Notes under the pieces: generated by a model
What the model saw: the letters and a program-made list of their open reading frames with translations, nothing else
Told to the model about the DNA's origin: nothing
Databases searched by the model: none
Shown: one piece after another, positions 24,406 to 33,185 of the stretch
Layout: each line of letters opens with the position of its first letter
How positions within the stretch are numbered: position 1 is the first letter of the stretch
Translations under genes and position numbers: made by a program
Origin: Salipiger bermudensis
GTDB lineage: Bacteria > Pseudomonadota > Alphaproteobacteria > Rhodobacterales > Rhodobacteraceae
Reading direction: 5' to 3'
Assembly: GCF_020171625.1 (NCBI RefSeq)
Contig: NZ_JAIUZY010000006.1
Location: 1 to 64,000 of the forward strand
DNA length: 64,000 nt

Positions 24406-26106
24406 TCAGTTGAGCAGCCGGAAATACGCCCCCTGCCGGGCGGCGAGGGCGTCGTGGCTGCCGGTCTCGACGATGCGCCCGCCATCCATCACCACGATGC
24501 GGTCGGCGTGCCGGATCGTCTCGAGCCGGTGCGCGATGATCAGCGTGGTGCGCCCGACCGCCAGCCGCGCCAGTGCCGCCTGAACCTCGCGCTCGGTCGA
24601 GCGGTCGAGCGCCGAGGTCGCCTCGTCGAGCAGCAGGATCGGCGGGTTGCGCAGGAAGACTCGCGCAATCGCGACCCGCTGGCGCTGCCCGCCGGAGAGC
24701 ATCACGCCGCGCTCGCCCACCATCGCGTCGAGACCGCCCGGCAGGCTCTCGACCAGCGCCCCGAGCTGGGCGTCGCGCACCGCCTCGAGGATCTCGTCGT
24801 CGCTGGCGCCGAGCCGGCCATAGGCGATGTTCTCGCGCAGGGTTCCGGCGAACAGGAACACGTCCTGCGACACCAGCCCCACCTGCCGGCGCAGGCTCTC
24901 GAGCGTCATCGAGGCCAGAGGCCGCCCGTCGATGCGGATCTCGCCGGCGGTGGGCTCGTAGAAGCGCGGCACCAGCGCCATCATCGTCGTTTTGCCGGCC
25001 CCCGAGGGCCCGACCAGCGCCACGGTCTCGCCGGGCTGCACCGTGAGCGACACGCCGTGCAGCACCCCGCGCGCGCCGTCATAGGTGAATTCGACATCGT
25101 CGAAGGTGATCTCGCCGCGCAACGCGGGCGCCTTGCGCGCCTCGGGGGCGTCTGCGATCTCGGGGTGCTGGTCCAGCAGCTCGAGATAGCGGCGGAAGCC
25201 CGCGATGCCGCGGGGATAGAGTTCGATCACCGCCGCGATCTTCTCGAGCGGGCGGAAGAACACGCCTACCAGAAGCAGGAAGGCGACGTAATCGCCAGTG
25301 CTCATCGCGCCCTCGAAGACGAAGCCCGCCCCGGCCACCATCACCACCACCTGAACCAGCCGCATTCCAGAGTATTGCAGCGCGCTCAGTGCCGCCATGA
25401 TGCGGTAGGCCTCGAGCTTGGTGGTGCGGTAGCGGGCGTTGTCTTCTGCGAAGAGCGCGCGCTCATGCGCCTCGTTGGTGAAGGCCTGCACCACGCGGAT
25501 GCCGCCGATGCTCTCTTCGAGCCGTACGTTGAAGGCGCCCACGCGGCGATAGATCGCCTGCCACGTCCGGGTCATTCGCCCGCCATAGACCGCCAGAAGC
25601 CAACCCATCGCGGGCACGATCACCAGCGTCATCAGCGCCAGCGGCGGGTGCAGCCAGAGCATCAGCCCGAAGGCGCCGGCAAAAGTCATGATCGCGATGA
25701 AGAGATCCTCGGGGCCGTGATGCGCGACCTCGCCGATCTCTTCGAGATCGCGGGTCACGCGGGCGACCAGCTTGCCGGTCTCGGCCCGGTCGAACCAGCC
25801 CCAGCCAAGCCGGGTGAGGTGGCCGAAGGCGCGAGCACGCATCTCGGTCTCGATATTGATGCCGAGCATGTGGCCCCAGTAGGTCACCACCAGCATCAGC
25901 CCGGCATTGACGATGTAGACGCAGACCAGCGCCACCGAGGCCAGCACGATCAGCCCCCAGTCGCCGCCCGGCAGCAGGTGGTCGATGAAGCCCGCGATGG
26001 CCAGCGGGAAGGCCAGCTCGAGCAGGCCGGACAGCACCGCCGAGCCGAAATCGAGCCAGAAGAGCCGCATGTGCGGGCGGTAGTAGTCGAAGAACTGTCG
26101 AAGCAT
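24406..26106 (-). CDS. Exporter-fold ABC protein fused to its ATPase (half transporter)
   Basis: A 566-residue membrane-ATPase fusion. Residues about 1-310 are a six-helix type I exporter domain (LFWLDFGSAVLSGLLELAFP and others). Residues 330-566 hold the ATPase, with Walker A VGPSGAGKTT, signature MLSGGQRQRVAIAR, Walker B ILLLDEATSALD and IIAHRLETI. It would act as a homodimer. It is the last gene of the siderophore operon, 9 bases after the ATPase gene. Exporter-fold proteins of this sort can export a siderophore, or import one as YbtPQ and IrtAB do; sequence alone does not decide. Confidence 0.85.
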   Translation of the reverse strand: MLRQFFDYYRPHMRLFWLDFGSAVLSGLLELAFPLAIAGFIDHLLPGGDWGLIVLASVALVCVYIVNAGLMLVVTYWGHMLGINIETEMRARAFGHLTRLGWGWFDRAETGKLVARVTRDLEEIGEVAHHGPEDLFIAIMTFAGAFGLMLWLHPPLALMTLVIVPAMGWLLAVYGGRMTRTWQAIYRRVGAFNVRLEESIGGIRVVQAFTNEAHERALFAEDNARYRTTKLEAYRIMAALSALQYSGMRLVQVVVMVAGAGFVFEGAMSTGDYVAFLLLVGVFFRPLEKIAAVIELYPRGIAGFRRYLELLDQHPEIADAPEARKAPALRGEITFDDVEFTYDGARGVLHGVSLTVQPGETVALVGPSGAGKTTMMALVPRFYEPTAGEIRIDGRPLASMTLESLRRQVGLVSQDVFLFAGTLRENIAYGRLGASDDEILEAVRDAQLGALVESLPGGLDAMVGERGVMLSGGQRQRVAIARVFLRNPPILLLDEATSALDRSTEREVQAALARLAVGRTTLIIAHRLETIRHADRIVVMDGGRIVETGSHDALAARQGAYFRLLN

Positions 26107-26115
26107 CTCGGGGCC

Positions 26116-26889
26116 TTAAACGGGAAGGGCGACGGGGCATCCATCGGCGCGGGTCATGACCTCCATGCGCGCGCCATAGATGTCATGAAGACGGTCCGGC
26201 GTCATCAGATCGCCGGGGGCGCCCTCAAAAACCAGCCGCCCGGATTTGAGCGCGACGATATGGTCGCAGTAGCGCGCCGCCATGTTGAGATCGTGCAGTA
26301 CCACCACCACCGAGCGCTCGCGCGCGTGGCAAAGGCTCTGCACCAGCGTGAGAACCTCGACCTGATGCGCGATGTCGAGCGCAGAGATCGGCTCGTCGAG
26401 CAGCAGCGTGCCGGCCGCCTGCGCGATCAGCATGGCGAGCCACGCCCGCTGCGCCTCGCCGCCCGAGAGCGTGTCGACGCGGCGCTCGGCAAGGCTCGCC
26501 AGCCCGCAGGCGGCGATGGCGGCGTCGGTGGCGGTGCGGTCCTCCGGGCCGGGACGGCCAAGCGCGCCGTGCCACGGATAGCGCCCGAGCGCGGCCAGCT
26601 CGCGCACGCTCAGCCCCTCGGCGGCGGGCGGATGCTGGGGCAGGTAGGCGAGATGGCGGGCGAGGGCCTTCGCCGGCCATTCGGACAGCGGGCGCCCGGC
26701 GAACGCGATGGTGCCTCGCGTGGGCCGGCTTTGGCGTGACAGCAGCTTCAGCAGGGTCGATTTGCCCGAGCCGTTGTGCCCGATCAGCCCGGTGACCTTG
26801 CCAGGCGGCAGGCACAGGTCGAGCCCGTGCAGCAGGGTGCGACCGGGCACGGTCAGGGTGACGTCGGACAGGGTGTAGAGCGCGGTCAT
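26116..26889 (-). CDS. Iron-siderophore ABC importer, ATP-binding protein
   Basis: A 257-residue FecE/FhuC-type ATPase. Walker A is GHNGSGKST, the signature LSGGEAQRAWLAML, Walker B TLLLDEPISALD and the switch region VVLHDLNMAARYCDHIVALK. It powers the FhuB-like permease encoded just before it, whose stop codon it overlaps by 4 bases. The length and the FhuC-like HPPAAEGLSVRELAALGRYPWHG segment fit a hydroxamate-siderophore system. Confidence 0.9.
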   Translation of the reverse strand: MTALYTLSDVTLTVPGRTLLHGLDLCLPPGKVTGLIGHNGSGKSTLLKLLSRQSRPTRGTIAFAGRPLSEWPAKALARHLAYLPQHPPAAEGLSVRELAALGRYPWHGALGRPGPEDRTATDAAIAACGLASLAERRVDTLSGGEAQRAWLAMLIAQAAGTLLLDEPISALDIAHQVEVLTLVQSLCHARERSVVVVLHDLNMAARYCDHIVALKSGRLVFEGAPGDLMTPDRLHDIYGARMEVMTRADGCPVALPV

Positions 26890-28823
26890 GTTGGGCGCCT
26901 CAGCATCAGCCAGATTAGCCAGGGCGTGCCGAGAAGCGACGCGAAGAGGCCGAGCGTCAGGTCATAGGGAAAGCTCGCCATGCGGGCGCCGAAATCGGCG
27001 GCGAGCATGAGGGCCGCGCCGAGGCCGGCACTGCCAAGCAGGTGCGGCACCGCCTGCGCCAGCCCGATGCGTCGCGCGAGGTGCGGGGCCATCAGACCGA
27101 CGAAGCTCAGCGGCCCGACGAGCACGGTGGCGGCGCCGGTGGCCAGAGCGGCCAGAGCGACGACGCCGAGGGTGGCGCCGCGCAGCGGCAGGCCGAGCGC
27201 GCGGGCGACCTCGGGGCCGAGCGGCAGGATGGTGAGCCACCGCGCCATCAGCACCGCCGCCGCGCAGGCAAGGGCGAGCAGGGCGACCAGCAGCGCCGCG
27301 CCGGACGCCGTGAGCGCCGAGGCCGAGCCCGACAGCCACGCCAGCACGGCAAAGCTCTTCATCGTGCCGGCGGCCATCAGGATCGACAGCAGCGCCGTCG
27401 CGAGAGACGAGACCGCGACGCCGGCGAGGAGCAGGCGCTCGGGGCGCGCATCGCGGCCCAGCACCACGCCGGTGAGCACCGCCATCGACAGCGCCCCGCC
27501 AAGCGCCGCGCCGCCGCTCAGCGCGAGCGCCGAGGGCGTGGCGGCGAGGAACAGCACCCCGGCATAGCCGATCGCGGCACCGCCCGAGACGCCCAGAACC
27601 TCCGGCGAGGCCAGCGGGTTGGCCGTCAGCCGTTGCAGCGCGGCCCCGGCCAGCGCCAGCAGGCCCCCGGCGGCAGCGGCTCCGGCGAGCCGTGGCAGGC
27701 GGTTCGGCAGGAACAGGGCGAGGCTGTCGCGGTCGAGCAGGCTCCAGCCCTCGGGCGTGCGCCCGAGCATCAGCAGCAGGCCCAGCAGCACGAACGTGAT
27801 AAGCGCGATCAGCAACACGCGCCGCAGCGGGCGCGCGGCACGCGGAAGCTGCGCGTCGGGCGCGGGGGGCGGCGTGGCGCGCAGGCGCGGCAGCAGCCAC
27901 AGCAGCAGCGGGCCACCGATCAGGCCGGTGACGGCGCCGGTCGGGAACATCTCGGCACCGTGACCGGCGGCGGTCAGCACCAGCCCATCGACCAGCGACA
28001 GCAGCGCTGCGCCGGTGAGCGGCGCCAGCGCGAGCATCTGCCCCGGGCGGCGCGCCCCCAGCGCGCGGGCCAGCGCCGGCGCGGCAAGGCCCACGAAGGC
28101 CACCAGCCCCACCGCGGCAGACACGCTCGCCGCCAGCACGCAGGCCAGCGTCACCGCCAGCGCCCGGACCCGGCCCACCGACAGGCCGAGCGAGCGGGCG
28201 CTTTCGGCCTCGAGCCCGAGCACCGACAGCGGCCGCACCATCAGCGCCGCCAGCCCGCCGCCAAGCGCCAGCACCAGCGCGAGGCTCAGCACCGGCCCCC
28301 AGCTTGTCTGCACCAGCGAGCCCCCGGTCCAGACCACCAGCGAGAACAGGTACTGCCCCTGCGCCAGTGTCAGCGCGCCCGCGAGCGAGGAGGCAAAGAG
28401 CGACACCAGCATCCCCGCGATCACCATGGTCACCGGGTGGAAGCCGCGCAGCGCCCCCATCCCCATGACCAGCGCCGCCGCCGCGAAAGCGCCCGCCAGT
28501 GCCACCGGCGCTCGTCCCCAGCCGAGCAAGCCGGGCGACAGCACCGTCACCGCGACCAGTGCGAGCTGCGCGCCGGACGAGATGCCAAGCGTCGAGGGGT
28601 CGGCGATCGGGTTGCGCAGCACCACCTGCAACAGCGCCCCCGAGAGGCCGAGGCACGCCCCCGCCACCAGCGCCATCGCCCCGCGTGGCATGTGGCCGTA
28701 GAGCATGAGCAACTCGTCAAGGCTCAGCGCGTCGGGCGCGATGCGTCCCGGCACCCCGGCGGGCGCGGCCAGGGCCCAGAGCAGGGCCGAGAGCAGGAGG
28801 GCGAGCGGCAGGACGAGCTTCAC
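26886..28823 (-). CDS. fhuB: Iron-siderophore ABC importer, fused double permease (FhuB type)
   Basis: A 645-residue permease made of two FecCD domains in tandem, as in FhuB. The first half carries RGAMALVAGACLGLSGALLQ and NPIADPSTLGISSGAQLALV; the second repeats RLPRLAGAAAAGGLLALAGA and NPLASPEVLGVSGGAAIGYA. About 18-20 membrane helices are expected. The GTG at 28823 overlaps the stop of the binding-protein gene (GTGA); the longer frame upstream lies inside that gene. The fusion is the best evidence that the system handles ferrichrome-like hydroxamates. Confidence 0.9.
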   Translation of the reverse strand: MKLVLPLALLLSALLWALAAPAGVPGRIAPDALSLDELLMLYGHMPRGAMALVAGACLGLSGALLQVVLRNPIADPSTLGISSGAQLALVAVTVLSPGLLGWGRAPVALAGAFAAAALVMGMGALRGFHPVTMVIAGMLVSLFASSLAGALTLAQGQYLFSLVVWTGGSLVQTSWGPVLSLALVLALGGGLAALMVRPLSVLGLEAESARSLGLSVGRVRALAVTLACVLAASVSAAVGLVAFVGLAAPALARALGARRPGQMLALAPLTGAALLSLVDGLVLTAAGHGAEMFPTGAVTGLIGGPLLLWLLPRLRATPPPAPDAQLPRAARPLRRVLLIALITFVLLGLLLMLGRTPEGWSLLDRDSLALFLPNRLPRLAGAAAAGGLLALAGAALQRLTANPLASPEVLGVSGGAAIGYAGVLFLAATPSALALSGGAALGGALSMAVLTGVVLGRDARPERLLLAGVAVSSLATALLSILMAAGTMKSFAVLAWLSGSASALTASGAALLVALLALACAAAVLMARWLTILPLGPEVARALGLPLRGATLGVVALAALATGAATVLVGPLSFVGLMAPHLARRIGLAQAVPHLLGSAGLGAALMLAADFGARMASFPYDLTLGLFASLLGTPWLIWLMLRRPT

Positions 28824-29707
28824 GCCATGCGCTCCAGCGCCTCGGTGGCAAGCCGGGCAAAGCGCAGCGCCGCGGGCACCGCGCCGAACGGGTTGACCGG
28901 CGGGAGGACCTCGAACCGGCCCGCGGCCACCGGTTCGAGCCGGTTCCACAGCACCGAACGCCGCAGTCCGGGTCTGGCCTCTGGCGGGATCTCTCCGACC
29001 GACAGGATGCCCGCCTCGGGACGGGCGGCGAGCCGCTCGAGCGGGGTGGGCGCGGCAAAGCTGAACTCGGTGGGCGCGGTCCATGCGTTCTCGAGGCCAA
29101 GCAGGGCTGCGACATTGCCGAACATGCTGTCCGGCCCGAAGGCGCGGAAGTGCCGCGCGTCGCCGATCTGGACGATATAGACCGGGCGCGCGCGCAGCGG
29201 CGCCAGCCGGGCGCGCAGGGCGTCGAGCGTCTCCATCGCTTCGCGCTCCGCTGCGCGCGCCGCATCCTCGCGGCCCAGCCGCTCGGCCAGCGCGGTCATC
29301 CCGGCGACGGCCAGCGGGAAGGGCGGGGCGCCCGTGTAGACCGCGTGCGAGAACACCGGCCCGATCGCCGCGAGCCGCGGCGCGATCTGGGCGTACCACG
29401 GTGAGGTCAGGATCAGCGACGGGCGGGTGAGCTGCAACAGCTCGAAATTCGGCGACCCGCGCAGGCCGAGATCGGTGACGCCCTCGGGCAGCTCCGGCTC
29501 GATGGCGTCGGCGCGGAAGCGGATCAGCTCGCAGGCCGCGACCGGTGTCACCCCGAGCGCCAGCGCCGTCTCGAGCATCGCCCAGTCGATCGCCGCCACA
29601 CGCGCCTCTCCACCAGCCGCAAGACCGGGGGTCGCCGCGAGGGCCAGCGACGACAAAGCGCCGCGCAGGACCGCGCGGCGCTTCAGGGGTATTGCGCGCG
29701 GGCTCAC
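28820..29707 (-). CDS. fhuD: Iron-siderophore periplasmic binding protein (FhuD type)
   Basis: A 295-residue FhuD-like binding protein of the helical-backbone class. The N-terminus has a twin-arginine-like signal (LKRRAVLRGALSSLALAATP), which is also common in FhuD proteins. GLRGSPNFELLQLTRPSLILTSPWYA is the conserved region around the binding cleft. The start is a GTG at 29707 sharing bases with the TonB-receptor stop; the longer open frame is antisense-like overlap with the receptor gene. It passes the iron complex to the fused permease. Confidence 0.88.
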   Translation of the reverse strand: MSPRAIPLKRRAVLRGALSSLALAATPGLAAGGEARVAAIDWAMLETALALGVTPVAACELIRFRADAIEPELPEGVTDLGLRGSPNFELLQLTRPSLILTSPWYAQIAPRLAAIGPVFSHAVYTGAPPFPLAVAGMTALAERLGREDAARAAEREAMETLDALRARLAPLRARPVYIVQIGDARHFRAFGPDSMFGNVAALLGLENAWTAPTEFSFAAPTPLERLAARPEAGILSVGEIPPEARPGLRRSVLWNRLEPVAAGRFEVLPPVNPFGAVPAALRFARLATEALERMA

Positions 29708-31815
29708 CACTTCCAGGTCAGGCGGGCCTGAACGGTGCGTCCGTCGCCATAGTAGCAGCCGAAGCCGCCGCAATTGGCGACATAAGCCTCGTCGAACAGG
29801 TTCGACACGTTGACCGACATGCCGAGATCCTCGGTGAGCGCGTAGGAGGCCTGAAGGTCGACCAGCGTCACGTCCTCGAGATCGTAGCTGTTGGCCGCAT
29901 CGCCGTAGCGCTCGCCGATGTAGCGCACGCCCCCGCCGAGCTGCAGCCCGTCGAGCGCGCTGGCCGAGGCGAACTCGTAGTTCAGCCACAGGCTCGCGTT
30001 GTGCGTGGGCGCGTTTTCCAGCGCGTTGCCAGCATTGTCGCCGCTCAGAACCTTGGTGTCGTTCCAGCTGTACTGGCCGCGGATGTTCCATCCCTGTGCC
30101 AGATCGGCGGAGCCTTCAAGCTCGATCCCGCGCGACAGCACCTCGCCCTCCTGCCTGTAATCGCCGATGCCGTTCGCGTCGGTATAGGCCGAGCGCACGT
30201 TCTCCTGACGGAGGTTGTAGACCGCCGCCGAGAAGAAGCCGTCGAAGCCGAGCGGCTGGTATTTGACCCCCGCCTCCCACTGCCGCCCGCGGGTCGGCTC
30301 GAAGGCGCTGCCGCTGTTGTCGGTGCCGATCTCGGGATCGAACGAGGTGGCATAGCTCAGGTATGGCGCGAGGCCGTTGTCGAAGACATAGGAGAGGCCG
30401 GCGCGGCCGGTGGTGGCCTCCTCGTCCTGACCCACGTCCGAGGGATTGCCATTGACCCATGTGGTGCCGGTCTGGCTGGTCCAGTCGTGGCGCAGCGCGA
30501 GGCTGGCGCGCCAGTTGCCGAGCGACATCTCGTCCTGCGCGTAGAGGCCGATCTGCTCGAGCGTCAGGTCGTCCGCCGAGACAAACGACGCATCGCCGAG
30601 ATTGGCGCCATCATAGTCTGGGTCAGAATAGCTGATCGGGTCCGCGGAAAGGAAGCTGCTTCCGCTCTCGACCCCGTAGCGCCGGGCATCAAGGCCGACG
30701 ACCAGCCGGTGCGCCACGGCACCGGTGTCGAAATACCCGTTGAGGCGCAGGTCGATGTTCTGGGTGTAGCTGTCCTCGGAGGTGTCGTTGGCGCCTCGGC
30801 TGATGGTATCACCATCCCCGTCGAGGCCGCTCACATAGAAGCCGGTATAGTCCCAGTCGAATTTCTGGTAGCGGAAATTCGCATCGATCGACCAGTCGGC
30901 GGTGAACTCGTGATGCGCCGAGAACCCGAGGTTCAGCATCTCGCGCTCGCTGTCGTCATCGCTCGGATCGCCGGCGTAGAAGCTGCGCAGATCGTCGTCA
31001 TCGACCTCGCCGACAAGGCCGTAGGGCACGCCTGCGGGGGTGATCGGGCTGTCCTTCAGCCACGAGCCGAGGAACTCGATCTGGGTGGCGGCGGTGGGCG
31101 CCCAGCGGGTGGCGAGGCCGAGATACTTGCGCTCGTTGGTCAGCTCCTCAACGTCTTCCTCGCTGTCGCGGGCCACTGCGGTGACACGGGCGGCGAAGGT
31201 GTCCGAGAAGGCGTGGTTGTAATCGACGAAGCCCTCAGTCGCTTTGGGGTCACCGACGCCCACGCCAAGCTCGCCGAAGCTCAGGAACTGCGCGCGCTTC
31301 TGGATCTGGTTGATCACGCCGCCGGGAATGCCGGCGCCGTAAAGCGCCGAGGACGGGCCCTTGAGCACCTCGACCCGCTCGAGCGAATAGATCTCGAAGG
31401 CCGGAGCGCCAAGATCGCGGATCAGGCGCAGCCCGTTCAGATACTGGGCGTCGGCACCGTTGAAGCCACGAATGGTCGGCGCATCGAAGCGCGGGTCGGT
31501 GCCGTAGGGCTGCGCCGTCAGGCCGGCGGTGTAGCCCAGCGTGTCGCCGAGGGTGGTGGCGCCCTGATCCTCGATCTGCTCGCCGGTGATCACCGAGACG
31601 GACTGCTGCGTCTCGAGGATCGGCGTGCCGGTCTTGGTGGCGGTGGCGGCGGTTGTGGCGACGTAGCCGGGCACCGGGTCGGAGGGATCGGCAGAGCCGT
31701 CGACAACCAGCGTGCCGAGGTCGTAGAGGTCGGCGGTCGATTGCGCCGTGGCGGCGGTGGCCAGCGCTAGAAGGCTTGCGCCCGCGGCGAGGGCGGCACG
31801 ATGGGGAAGGGTCAT
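29704..31815 (-). CDS. TonB-dependent siderophore receptor
   Basis: A 703-residue outer-membrane receptor. After the signal peptide (TAATAQ) comes the plug domain, with QQSVSVITGEQIEDQGATTL, IRGFNGADAQYLNGLR and VLKGPSSALYGAGIPGGVIN. A 22-strand barrel follows and ends in RLTWKW with the terminal aromatic residue. A TonB-box candidate (GTLVVDG) lies near residue 34. Length and plug motifs match FhuA/FoxA/FpvA-type siderophore receptors. It is 37 bases downstream of the AraC gene and starts the transport part of the operon. Confidence 0.92.
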   Translation of the reverse strand: MTLPHRAALAAGASLLALATAATAQSTADLYDLGTLVVDGSADPSDPVPGYVATTAATATKTGTPILETQQSVSVITGEQIEDQGATTLGDTLGYTAGLTAQPYGTDPRFDAPTIRGFNGADAQYLNGLRLIRDLGAPAFEIYSLERVEVLKGPSSALYGAGIPGGVINQIQKRAQFLSFGELGVGVGDPKATEGFVDYNHAFSDTFAARVTAVARDSEEDVEELTNERKYLGLATRWAPTAATQIEFLGSWLKDSPITPAGVPYGLVGEVDDDDLRSFYAGDPSDDDSEREMLNLGFSAHHEFTADWSIDANFRYQKFDWDYTGFYVSGLDGDGDTISRGANDTSEDSYTQNIDLRLNGYFDTGAVAHRLVVGLDARRYGVESGSSFLSADPISYSDPDYDGANLGDASFVSADDLTLEQIGLYAQDEMSLGNWRASLALRHDWTSQTGTTWVNGNPSDVGQDEEATTGRAGLSYVFDNGLAPYLSYATSFDPEIGTDNSGSAFEPTRGRQWEAGVKYQPLGFDGFFSAAVYNLRQENVRSAYTDANGIGDYRQEGEVLSRGIELEGSADLAQGWNIRGQYSWNDTKVLSGDNAGNALENAPTHNASLWLNYEFASASALDGLQLGGGVRYIGERYGDAANSYDLEDVTLVDLQASYALTEDLGMSVNVSNLFDEAYVANCGGFGCYYGDGRTVQARLTWKW

Positions 31816-31852
31816 GTCACTGTCCGGAGGATTGTTGGTATTTCCCGATCAA

Positions 31853-32770
31853 TTATCTCGGATATTGCCGGCCCGCTTGTACCCGACCGGCGGGCTTTGA
31901 AGCATCCGGGACAAATCTGCGCCGCCGCCATTCTCCGGGGGTTTCGCCGGTCTGCGCCCGGAACGCCCGTGTGAGGTGCGCCTGATCGGAAAAGCCGCAG
32001 GCGGCGGCGATCTCGGCAAGGCTGAGCTTTGCGTCGGGCATCATCGCCGCGGCGGCGTCGAGTCGGAGCGCCATCAGCCATTTCTGCGGCGTCTGCCCGC
32101 GGCTGGTGCGAAAGCCGCGGGTCAGCCAGCTTTCCGACAGCCCCGCCACCTCGGCCAGCTCGGCGCTGGTGATGCGCCGGTGCAGCGCCGCGCGGGCGTG
32201 GCTCTCGAGCCGCCGCAGCAGATGCGGGGGCAGACCGCCGCGCCCGTACCCGGGGGCGGGCGGGCCGAGATCGAGCACCTCCGACAGCAGCGCCGAGAGC
32301 AGGCCGTCGCTCGCGATATCGGGGCGGCCCGGGCGCTCGACCTCGTCCGCGATCATCGAGGCAAGCGTCGCGATGCGGGGCGTGGTGCGGGCGAGGCGGG
32401 GCCGTGCCAGCGCCTCGCGCGGCTGATCGCGCAGGCGCTGCTGCAGTGGGCCCGCGTCGAGATGCAGGTCGAGATGGGCGTACTCTCCGCCGGTCTCGAA
32501 GCGGCTCCAGAGCGGCACATGCGCCGGCACGTACATCACCGAGACATCACCCTGCCACGGGCTGGCATCGTCGGTGCGCAGCCGGAGACCCTCGCCACCG
32601 CCGAGGAACACCACCAGCCGCGGGTCCGGGGCGCTGTAGAACCCGCCTCCACCGGCCTCGCCGCGCACGTGCCACACATCCGCGATCACCCCCGGCCAGC
32701 GCCGCCAGCTGAGCGGGCGCAGCGTGCGGATGGCACGGGTTTCGGCGGTCATGCGGGGCATGAAGGTCAT
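31853..32770 (-). CDS. AraC-family regulator of the siderophore operon
   Basis: A 305-residue AraC/XylS protein. The C-terminal 100 residues hold the double HTH (ITSAELAEVAGLSESWLTRGFR and LSLAEIAAACGFSDQAHLTRAF). The N-terminal half is a cupin-like ligand domain (GEAGGGGFYSAPDPRLVVFLGG). By analogy with PchR and similar regulators it may sense the incoming siderophore and activate the receptor gene downstream. Three Met codons compete for the start (32770, 32761, 32752) and none has a clear ribosome site. It is the first gene of the operon. Confidence 0.87.
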   Translation of the reverse strand: MTFMPRMTAETRAIRTLRPLSWRRWPGVIADVWHVRGEAGGGGFYSAPDPRLVVFLGGGEGLRLRTDDASPWQGDVSVMYVPAHVPLWSRFETGGEYAHLDLHLDAGPLQQRLRDQPREALARPRLARTTPRIATLASMIADEVERPGRPDIASDGLLSALLSEVLDLGPPAPGYGRGGLPPHLLRRLESHARAALHRRITSAELAEVAGLSESWLTRGFRTSRGQTPQKWLMALRLDAAAAMMPDAKLSLAEIAAACGFSDQAHLTRAFRAQTGETPGEWRRRRFVPDASKPAGRVQAGRQYPR

Positions 32771-32794
32771 CGGGGAACGCTCGGCATAGAAGGG

Positions 32795-32823
32795 CGGAGG
32801 ACAGCCTGGCGGGCCGTCCTCCG
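32795..32823 (-). promoter_or_regulatory. Hairpin in the araC leader
   Basis: CGGAGGAC (32795-32802) and GTCCTCCG (32816-32823) form an 8-bp stem within 25-55 bases of the AraC start. It could affect leader folding or be an attenuator. Confidence 0.35.
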
Positions 32824-32853
32824 GCTTGCTGAGCGCCGCCTAACTCGCATTTC

Positions 32854-32868
32854 TGACAGGATTAGTCA
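32854..32868. promoter_or_regulatory. Iron-Rhodo box-like operator
   Basis: TGACAGGATTAGTCA fits TGA-N9-TCA, the iron-responsive box described for Rhodobacterales. It lies 84-98 bases before the AraC start. On the minus strand the box overlaps TTGACT, a good -35 hexamer, followed 17 bases later by GAGTTA. Binding there would block the siderophore promoter under iron-rich conditions. The rest of 32869-33185 shows nothing recognisable. Confidence 0.6.
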
Positions 32869-33185
32869 ATTAAGCGGAGCGGTGCGCCGAACCGCAGGTG
32901 CTTTGGGCCTTTGCAACAGGCACCGCGCGGGGGTTCATCGAATAAGCATTCCACGCCGCGCGGAGCGCGTCGCGCCCGAGCGCCCATGCGACGCGCTTCT
33001 GTCAGGGGAGCGGCGCAGCGTGCGGTCTTCTTATCGTCAGGGCCGTGTCCCGCTGCCAGGCTCGCGCCGAGTCACCCTGACCCATGTGGCCCGCGCCGAG
33101 GGCCGCGCGAGCTCGCGCCAGACAGATCCGCCGGTTCGGGAGGCAGGGGGCAAAACCGGACGGCGGGCAGAGCCCCCGCGCCGGC

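Noticed and set aside
27042-29180. A 712-residue open frame opposite the fused permease
   Set aside because: Composition is dominated by Gln, Arg and His with no hydrophobic helices, and the other strand encodes the FhuB-type permease.
29545-31770. A 741-residue open frame opposite the TonB receptor
   Set aside because: The receptor frame has plug and barrel motifs, a signal peptide and a terminal aromatic residue. The opposite frame has none of these and is a shadow.
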